From Clostridiales bacterium (GTDB taxonomy: Bacteria > Bacillota > Clostridia > Peptostreptococcales > T1SED10-28), in assembly GCA_007134725.1 (NCBI GenBank), contig SLKF01000066.1:1-10195 (forward strand): 10,195 bases of DNA. Reading direction: 5' to 3'. Position 1 is the stretch's first letter. Each line of letters begins with the position of its first letter. The position numbers and the translations under genes are program-made. The notes under the pieces are model-generated. The model worked only from the letters and a program-made list of their open reading frames with translations. It was not told the DNA's origin and ran no database searches. Of this stretch, positions 5,445 to 10,195 are shown piece by piece.

Positions 5445-7504
5445 CAATCTCGATAGCGCTGTAATTTTTGATTCAGTATCCTTCGAAGCTTCCGGTTTTT
5501 TTCCAACTGCAGTTTCGGATCCTCTTGCAGTAATGCTTTTACGTCCTGCTGCACCTTTTTTAAGATGCTTTGATGACGAAAAAAATTTGCAATCTTTAAA
5601 TTGTAAATTCCATGCTGCCGAAGACCGAAGAGCTCTCCGGGACCACGAATTTCCAGGTCTTTTTCAGAAATTAAAAATCCGTCATTGGTCTTTTCCATAA
5701 TTTCCAGTCTTTTTCGGGTAGCTTCCTTAACCTGTTGATGCAGTAAATAGCAGTAGGACTGATGCTCTCCCCGTCCGATGCGTCCCCGGAGTTGATGGAG
5801 TTGTGCCAAACCAAACCGCTCGGCATTTTCAATTACCATCACGGTGGCATTGGGTACATCCACCCCGACTTCCACAACCGTGGTGGAGACCAAAACCTGC
5901 AGTTCTCCATCGGTAAATTGCTTCATTACCTGTGCTTTCTCTATATAAGTCATTTTACCATGTAAAAGCCCAATTTTATAGTCTTTTAAAATATTTTTAC
6001 TGAGCCGGTCCTGTAAATCGATGGCAGCATTTAAATCCAGGGTTTCCGACTCTTCGATCAGGGGACAGACCACATAGGCTTGGCGCCCTTTGTTCAACTC
6101 TTCTTTCATCTGTTCGTAGACCGAATCCCGCTCTTCCATGGGACAAGTCTTCGTTTCTATGGGTTTTCTTCCCTTGGGCATCTCATCAATGACGGAAACC
6201 TCCAAATCTCCATAGAGGATATAGGCTAAGGTTCTGGGAATCGGGGTTGCACTCATAACCAGTACATGGGGGTTGTTCCCTTTTTCCGACAGGGTTTTTC
6301 TTTGTCGAACCCCAAATCGATGTTGTTCATCGGTAATTACCACACTAAGATTATGAAACCCCACTTTTTCCCCGATTACCGCATGGGTCCCCACCACTAC
6401 ATCGATTTTTCCTTCCCGAATTTTTTCCTGCATCATTTTTTTATTTTTCGGTGTAAGACTGCCGGTTAACAGACCGACGGAGATTCCCAGGGGATTTAAA
6501 AAACGGGATAGGGTTTCGTAATGTTGTTTGGCCAGTATTTCCGTGGGAGCCATCATCGCCCCTTGGCTTTTGCCGGCCACCGCTGCCACCAGGGCTGCCA
6601 TGGCCACCACGGTTTTTCCCGAACCCACATCTCCTTGTACCAATCGGCTCATGGGTACGGAACCCTTAAGGTCCTGTAGTACTTCTTCAATAACGGTCTT
6701 TTGCGCCTTGGTTGCTTCAAAGGGCAGGGCTTGTAAAAATCCCTGCACTTCCTTGTCTCCCTGCAAAAAGATTCCTTGCTGTTCCCGGACTTTTGTTTTT
6801 TTGAAATTCAGGGTAATCATTAAAAAGAAGAATTCCTCATAAACCAGTCGGTATTTTGCAACCTTTAAGCCCTTGGCCTGTTTGGGAAAATGGATATGTT
6901 CCAAAGCCATCAGTCGCTGACAGAGTTTGTTTTCATCGATCAGCGCTTTGGGCAGATTCTCAAAATTTTCATCATCCCTTTTCTCTTTTAAGGTCTGCAG
7001 TAAGTTTTTTATAAGCTTTACCAGCTCTTTGTGACGGATATCTTTGGTCAAGGGGTAAATCGGAAGGATTTCCTGCCAATGATTCTTCTGCTTTTCATCC
7101 AGAAGAATAAAATCCGGGTTGGTGGTTTCCAGGCCCCGTGGCCCTCTTTTCACTTCTCCATACACACGAAGTTTGGTTCCCCCCGTGATCATTTGACTCA
7201 GATAGGGTTGATTGAAAAAGGTGATCACGATTCTTCCCGTATCGTCCTGTCCCACCAATTGTAAAAGAGAGGGCCCTTTTCCAAAAGCTCTTCGCTTTTT
7301 CAGGGGATGGACCTGAAGTTCCAGGGTGGTTTTTTCCCCATCCTCCAGATCCCGGACTTTCTTTATTTCCCGTCGATCTTCGTAGTCCCGGGGGAAGTGA
7401 TATAAAAGATCTTCCAGGGTTTCAATGTTCAGCTTTAAAAACCGTTGCTGTTTTTTCGGACCCACACCCTTTAAGCTACTGATCTTTTCTTGTAAGTCCT
7501 CCAC
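5444..7504 (-). CDS. recG: ATP-dependent DNA helicase RecG
   Basis: RecG is a superfamily 2 translocase that remodels stalled replication forks and branch-migrates Holliday junctions. The protein is 686 aa, the normal length. Layout: N-terminal helical region with the helix-hairpin-helix-like LKGVGPKKQQRF (11-22), an OB-fold wedge domain (about 55-140), and two helicase lobes. Visible motifs are Walker A GDVGSGKT (291-298), the Walker B/DExH box DEQH (392-395), SAT (418-420), and motif VI QLRGRIGRG (571-579). They are followed by the RecG-specific translocation segment EIRGPGELFGLRQHG (618-632). The start is GTG with AAGGGG five bases upstream; an ATG five bases before it is in a different frame. 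It is preceded by fakA after 104 bases with no clear promoter, so read-through from fakA is likely. Confidence 0.97.
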   Translation of the reverse strand: MEDLQEKISSLKGVGPKKQQRFLKLNIETLEDLLYHFPRDYEDRREIKKVRDLEDGEKTTLELQVHPLKKRRAFGKGPSLLQLVGQDDTGRIVITFFNQPYLSQMITGGTKLRVYGEVKRGPRGLETTNPDFILLDEKQKNHWQEILPIYPLTKDIRHKELVKLIKNLLQTLKEKRDDENFENLPKALIDENKLCQRLMALEHIHFPKQAKGLKVAKYRLVYEEFFFLMITLNFKKTKVREQQGIFLQGDKEVQGFLQALPFEATKAQKTVIEEVLQDLKGSVPMSRLVQGDVGSGKTVVAMAALVAAVAGKSQGAMMAPTEILAKQHYETLSRFLNPLGISVGLLTGSLTPKNKKMMQEKIREGKIDVVVGTHAVIGEKVGFHNLSVVITDEQHRFGVRQRKTLSEKGNNPHVLVMSATPIPRTLAYILYGDLEVSVIDEMPKGRKPIETKTCPMEERDSVYEQMKEELNKGRQAYVVCPLIEESETLDLNAAIDLQDRLSKNILKDYKIGLLHGKMTYIEKAQVMKQFTDGELQVLVSTTVVEVGVDVPNATVMVIENAERFGLAQLHQLRGRIGRGEHQSYCYLLHQQVKEATRKRLEIMEKTNDGFLISEKDLEIRGPGELFGLRQHGIYNLKIANFFRHQSILKKVQQDVKALLQEDPKLQLEKNRKLRRILNQKLQRYRD

Positions 7505-7584
7505 TTCATCCCCTTCTTTCCCGTAAAATAATCCATAGTTTTTTTCTGTTTTTCCCTTGAGTCCCGATTTTTTCCTCTACAAAG

Positions 7585-7615
7585 AGAATAAGAAACAGTA
7601 ACTGTTTCTTATTCT
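7585..7615 (-). other. Perfect palindromic hairpin overlapping the fakA stop codon
   Basis: A 15-bp perfect inverted repeat is centred on position 7600 with a single unpaired central base (in RNA the loop would open to at least three bases). The fakA TAA (7609-7611) lies in the stem. Neither side has a real U-run (minus side reads TCTTTG), so it is not a typical intrinsic terminator. It could stabilise the fakA 3' end, act as a processing site, or partially attenuate recG expression. Confidence 0.5.
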
Positions 7616-9234
7616 ACGGAAAATAAATAATAATATAAGGGCTGACCGCCATAATACACTTCCACTTCACAATCCGGGTACTTCTTTTCAATCTTTCCCT
7701 GAAGCTTTGTAGCGGATTTTTCATCGATATCTTCTCCATAGAACATCGTGATGATTTCGTGATCTTCCGATACGATGTTTTCCAGTAGTTCTAAGGATAC
7801 TTTTTCCACATTTCTTCCTACGGCTTCTATTTTCCCATTGCCGATTCCTAAAATGTTTCCTTTTTTAATTTTTTTATCGTTCACCACCGTGTCTCTTACC
7901 GCATAGGTAACCTGACCGGTTTCAATATCTTCCATAATTGCCGTCATTTCCTGAAGGTTTTCTTCCGGGCTGTTGCTTGGATTAAAACCAATCATCGCCG
8001 TAATCCCTTGAGGGATGGTCTTTGTGGGAATGACCATAACGTTTTTCGTTGCCAAATCCTTGGCCTGATTTGCCGCCATAATTATATTGCTGTTATTGGG
8101 CAGAATATAAATATTTTTCGCATTGATTTCTTCAATGGCCTTCATAAAATCTTCCGTACTGGGGTTCATGGTTTGCCCCCCTTTGATAACATAATCCACA
8201 TTGAAATCCTTAAAGATCTTTTCGATTCCCTCACCGATGGATACGGTAATAAATCCGAAGTCCTTTTCTTTTTCAGGAACTTTTGCAGGATGCTTATCCT
8301 TAAACTGTACCCGCATGTTGTCGATTTTAATATCCGATAGTTCTCCAAGGACCATGGCCTCTTCCATAACTTCCCCGGGATTATTGGTATGAAGATGCAC
8401 CTTAATAAGATTTTCATTTCCTACGACCAGCATGGAATCCCCCTGGTGCTGAATTTTATCCCGAAAAGCTTCCGGGTCCGCTCCCTCGGTATTGATAATA
8501 AATTCCGTGCAATAGGCAAATTCTATGTCCCCACTAACATGCATATCTTTAACATTCATTTCATGGACGTGCTCTACACTTTTTTGCATAATATTAAAGT
8601 CCTCGCTGCTGGGTATTTCTCCCTTTAGGGCTCCTAGAATCCCAAGGTAGATATAGATAAGTCCTTTCCCTCCGGAATCCACCACGCCGGCTTCTTTCAA
8701 TACCGCCAGCATGTCCGGGGTTCTTTTCAAGGTGTTTTCCCCCTGATAGATGACTTTTTCCAGAAACTCTTCGATATCGGTTTCTTTTTTAGCGATTTTC
8801 ACGGCATATTCCGCACTTTCCCGAGCCACGGTTAAAATCGTACCTTCCACCGGTTTCATAACCGCCTTGTAGGCCGTATCCGACCCCAATTTAAGGGCGT
8901 TAGCCAAGTCCTCGGTGTTCAGGGTCTCTTTACCCTTTACCCCCTTAGCAAAGCCCCTTAGAAGCTGTGAGAGAATCACGCCGGAATTTCCCCGGGCTCC
9001 CATCAGCGATCCGTTTGCTGCAGCTTCCACAATTTCTTCAATATCATCATTTTTTACAGCTTGCACCTCTTTCACGGCGGACTGCATGGTTAAAGACATA
9101 TTCGTGCCCGTATCTCCGTCCGGCACAGGAAAGACATTTAAATCGTCTACAATATCTTTATTTTTTTCCAGTGCATGGGCACCGGATATGATCATTTCTT
9201 TTAGCATTGAGCCTGTAATTTCATTTGTTCCCAA
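7609..9234 (-). CDS. fakA: Fatty acid kinase FakA (YloV, DAK-family)
   Basis: FakA phosphorylates fatty acids held by FakB (DegV-family) proteins to acyl phosphate, feeding exogenous fatty acids into phospholipid synthesis via PlsY, or via PlsX to acyl-ACP. The 541-aa protein has an N-terminal DhaL-like ATP-binding domain with NVFPVPDGDTGTNM (33-46; Asp39 and Asp41 positioned for Mg2+) and GARGNSGVILSQ (79-90). A middle domain carries Cys242 (AYCTEF) and HLH at 280-282, resembling the zinc-binding residues reported for Staphylococcus FakA. The C-terminal region resembles the DegV fold. The start is TTG with AAGGAGGG seven bases upstream. The yloU-fakA-recG order is typical of Firmicutes. No fakB is in the window. 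Older annotations call this a dihydroxyacetone kinase-like protein. Confidence 0.93.
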   Translation of the reverse strand: MGTNEITGSMLKEMIISGAHALEKNKDIVDDLNVFPVPDGDTGTNMSLTMQSAVKEVQAVKNDDIEEIVEAAANGSLMGARGNSGVILSQLLRGFAKGVKGKETLNTEDLANALKLGSDTAYKAVMKPVEGTILTVARESAEYAVKIAKKETDIEEFLEKVIYQGENTLKRTPDMLAVLKEAGVVDSGGKGLIYIYLGILGALKGEIPSSEDFNIMQKSVEHVHEMNVKDMHVSGDIEFAYCTEFIINTEGADPEAFRDKIQHQGDSMLVVGNENLIKVHLHTNNPGEVMEEAMVLGELSDIKIDNMRVQFKDKHPAKVPEKEKDFGFITVSIGEGIEKIFKDFNVDYVIKGGQTMNPSTEDFMKAIEEINAKNIYILPNNSNIIMAANQAKDLATKNVMVIPTKTIPQGITAMIGFNPSNSPEENLQEMTAIMEDIETGQVTYAVRDTVVNDKKIKKGNILGIGNGKIEAVGRNVEKVSLELLENIVSEDHEIITMFYGEDIDEKSATKLQGKIEKKYPDCEVEVYYGGQPLYYYLFSVE

Positions 9235-9252
9235 CTGCGATCCCTCCTTCCT

Positions 9253-9609
9253 CTATTTTTCTACGCGAATTCCTTGAACATGGATATTAACCTTATCCAC
9301 CTTCATTCCCGTTAGATTTTCAATATTGTATTTTACTTTTTCGATAATGTTGTTGGCCACTACGGATATTTTCGTACCGAATTCCACAATAATAAAAAGA
9401 TCCACGGTAATGAGGTTATCCTTTGTTGTAATCTTTACCCCTTTACTGGACTGTTCCCTCTTTAAAAGCTCTACAATTCCTCCTGCTGCTGACTTCGCAG
9501 CCATTCCTACCAAGCCGTAACATTCCATGGCTGCAGTGCCGGCGATTGTAGCAAGCACGTGTTCATCAATAATAATTTCTCCATATTGGCTCATAATTTT
9601 TCCTGACAT
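9253..9609 (-). CDS. yloU: Asp23/Gls24 family protein YloU
   Basis: A small (118 aa) Asp23/Gls24-family protein. Members form membrane-associated or cytoplasmic assemblies linked to envelope stress and lipid metabolism in Firmicutes; the exact role of YloU is unknown. Family features seen here: an N-terminal YGEIIIDEHVLATIAGTAAMECYGLVGM block, a central amphipathic helix (SAAGGIVELLKREQSS), and a C-terminal beta-alpha portion with ITVDLFIIVEFG and VDKVNIHVQGIRV. There is no membrane segment. Two adjacent ATGs (9612 and 9609) follow AAAGGAGG; the second gives the better seven-base spacing. The TAG lies just ahead of the fakA ribosome binding site, so the two are cotranscribed. Pairing with fakA is conserved in Firmicutes and suggests a shared lipid context. 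Confidence 0.92.
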   Translation of the reverse strand: MSGKIMSQYGEIIIDEHVLATIAGTAAMECYGLVGMAAKSAAGGIVELLKREQSSKGVKITTKDNLITVDLFIIVEFGTKISVVANNIIEKVKYNIENLTGMKVDKVNIHVQGIRVEK

Positions 9610-9718
9610 CATAAAACCTCCTTTAGAATAGTTGCTCTTATTCTCATTTCATGGTATTTTAAAGTAAGACTTTTGTTAAGAGTCTTCTAATTTAACTATG
9701 AAAAGTTTTCTAACCTTT

Positions 9719-9747
9719 ATTTTATAATAATCTCATCAATAGTGCAA
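9719..9747 (-). promoter_or_regulatory. Possible promoter for the yloU-fakA operon
   Basis: On the minus strand TTGCAC (9742-9747), a 17-base spacer and TAAAAT (9719-9724) give a plausible sigma-A promoter; the -35 box is poor. Initiation near 9712 would leave a leader of about 100 bases. That leader contains a 6-bp hairpin (9666-9671 with 9681-9686) without a proper U-run. Confidence 0.4.
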
Positions 9748-9788
9748 CTAGCGATGTGCAGAAAAGCTTTCAAGCAAAAATAAAAAGC

Positions 9789-9817
9789 TTGCCAAAGTTC
9801 GTTTCTCATGATAACAT
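9789..9817 (+). promoter_or_regulatory. Promoter for rpmB
   Basis: TTGCCA (9789-9794, five of six consensus bases), a 17-base spacer and TAACAT (9812-9817) preceded by TGA, an extended -10. Initiation near 9824 gives a leader of about 40 bases containing GGAGGAGGTG (9848-9857) six bases before the ATG. Two copies of AAAAGCTT (9762-9769 and 9783-9790) lie on and upstream of the -35 box. Confidence 0.55.
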
Positions 9818-9863
9818 TATAGTGTTTTAAAGGTTTAGACAACCCTTGGAGGAGGTGTAGATA

Positions 9864-10055
9864 ATGGCTAAGGTTTGTGCAGTTTGCAGTAAAGGAGTAG
9901 TATCTGGACATAGAATAAGCCACGCTGTTAATCACAATAAAAGAACATGGGCGCCTAACTTACGAAGAGTTAAGGCAATTATTGACGGGTCCCCCCGAAG
10001 AATAAGAGTGTGTACTCGATGCCTGCGTTCCGGTAAAGTTCAGCGAGCTTTATAA
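9864..10055 (+). CDS. rpmB: 50S ribosomal protein L28
   Basis: Ribosomal protein bL28 of the large subunit, 63 aa, normal for Firmicutes. The N-terminus MAKVCAVCSKGVVSGHRISHA and the central NKRTWAPNLRRVKA are diagnostic. Cysteines 5 and 8 with 50 and 53 (CTRC) make the zinc-binding form. A very strong GGAGGAGGTG lies six bases upstream of the ATG. It is monocistronic, divergent from yloU, and closed by two terminators. The rpmB/yloU divergence next to the fakA-recG operon is a common arrangement in Clostridia and Bacilli. No anomaly is seen. Confidence 0.98.
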   Translation: MAKVCAVCSKGVVSGHRISHAVNHNKRTWAPNLRRVKAIIDGSPRRIRVCTRCLRSGKVQRAL

Positions 10056-10073
10056 GTCAAGATTCAAAAAAAT

Positions 10074-10112
10074 AAAAAAGCCTACTATCAAAATTACATA
10101 GCAGGCTTTTTT
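10074..10112 (+). terminator. Intrinsic terminator of rpmB, probably bidirectional
   Basis: A 15-position stem (10074-10088 with 10098-10112) has one A-C mismatch and a 9-base loop; the outer A:U pairs form the U-run (six T at 10107-10112). On the minus strand the mismatch becomes a U-G wobble and the tail is also U-rich, so it could stop a convergent transcript arriving from beyond the right edge. Confidence 0.85.
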
Positions 10113-10135
10113 ACATCCTTTTTGAACCGGAAAGC

Positions 10136-10166
10136 AAAAGATCTTTTTATAAAGATCTTTTTTTTT
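10136..10166 (+). terminator. Second tandem terminator downstream of rpmB
   Basis: A perfect 11-bp stem (10136-10146 with 10151-10161) closed by a TTAT loop runs into nine T (10158-10166) and further T-rich DNA. It points the same way as rpmB and backs up the first terminator 24 bases upstream. Confidence 0.75.
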
Positions 10167-10195
10167 ATTTTTTGTTTTTTTGTGTCCTGCATGTC

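Noticed and set aside
6528..6842. 104-codon plus-strand frame inside recG
   Set aside because: It is fully antisense to the conserved helicase core of recG, low-complexity Ala/Thr/Pro-rich, and unlike any family I know.
7485..7550. Short leader-peptide-like ORF (starts MDYFTGKKG) overlapping the recG start
   Set aside because: No ribosome binding site precedes it, and its overlap with recG in another frame is explained by chance in A-rich DNA.
8008..8340. 110-codon plus-strand frame and an 83-codon minus frame inside fakA
   Set aside because: Both overlap the well-conserved fakA reading frame and lack ribosome binding sites; they are shadow frames.
9717..9935. 72-codon minus-strand frame antisense to the start of rpmB and its promoter
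   Set aside because: It covers the rpmB promoter and ribosome binding site, has no ribosome binding site of its own, and its composition looks like translated A+T-rich intergenic DNA.

Overview
The window looks like a core housekeeping stretch from a low-GC Gram-positive anaerobe, most likely class Clostridia. The basis is gene content and order (yloU-fakA-recG-rsmD-coaD, tmcAL beside ackA, yceD-rpmF), strong AGGAGG-type ribosome binding sites, A+T-rich intergenic DNA, and GTG/TTG starts on some genes. I cannot name the species. I see no tRNA or rRNA gene, insertion sequence, CRISPR array, prophage or defence system.

Layout, left to right. (1) At 1-154, the minus strand carries a promoter with a FapR-like operator over its start site. 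It points out of the left edge, where the fatty-acid/phospholipid genes fapR/plsX would be expected. (2) rpmF (L32) and yceD (DUF177) form a minus-strand pair driven by a consensus sigma-A promoter. (3) ackA (acetate kinase, minus) and tmcAL (tRNA-Met cytidine acetate ligase, plus) diverge from a 236-bp intergenic region with a promoter for each and a pair of near-identical dyads. (4) tmcAL converges on a long minus-strand operon that reads yloU (Asp23), fakA, recG, a tiny repeat-peptide ORF, rsmD, coaD and a 149-aa coiled-coil protein. It ends in a hairpin terminator that contains the last stop codon. (5) A 251-bp divergent region separates yloU from rpmB (L28, plus), which is followed by two tandem terminators.

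Functional links. Translation is served by L28, L32, RsmD (16S rRNA methylation) and TmcAL (wobble acetylation of tRNA-Met). Acyl-phosphate and lipid metabolism is served by AckA (acetyl phosphate), FakA (fatty acyl phosphate) and the FapR-type promoter that presumably serves PlsX. CoaD completes a late step of coenzyme A synthesis. TmcAL consumes free acetate and ATP, and AckA interconverts acetate and acetyl phosphate, so the divergent pair shares a metabolite.

The protein-coding genes are well-known families. The parts worth a second look are mostly non-coding or very small: the FapR-like operator at the left edge, the 28-codon ORF made of MIKEQGL-type heptads and coupled to the recG stop, the twin dyads upstream of ackA, and several hairpins with embedded stop codons. 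I found no convincing new multi-gene system.
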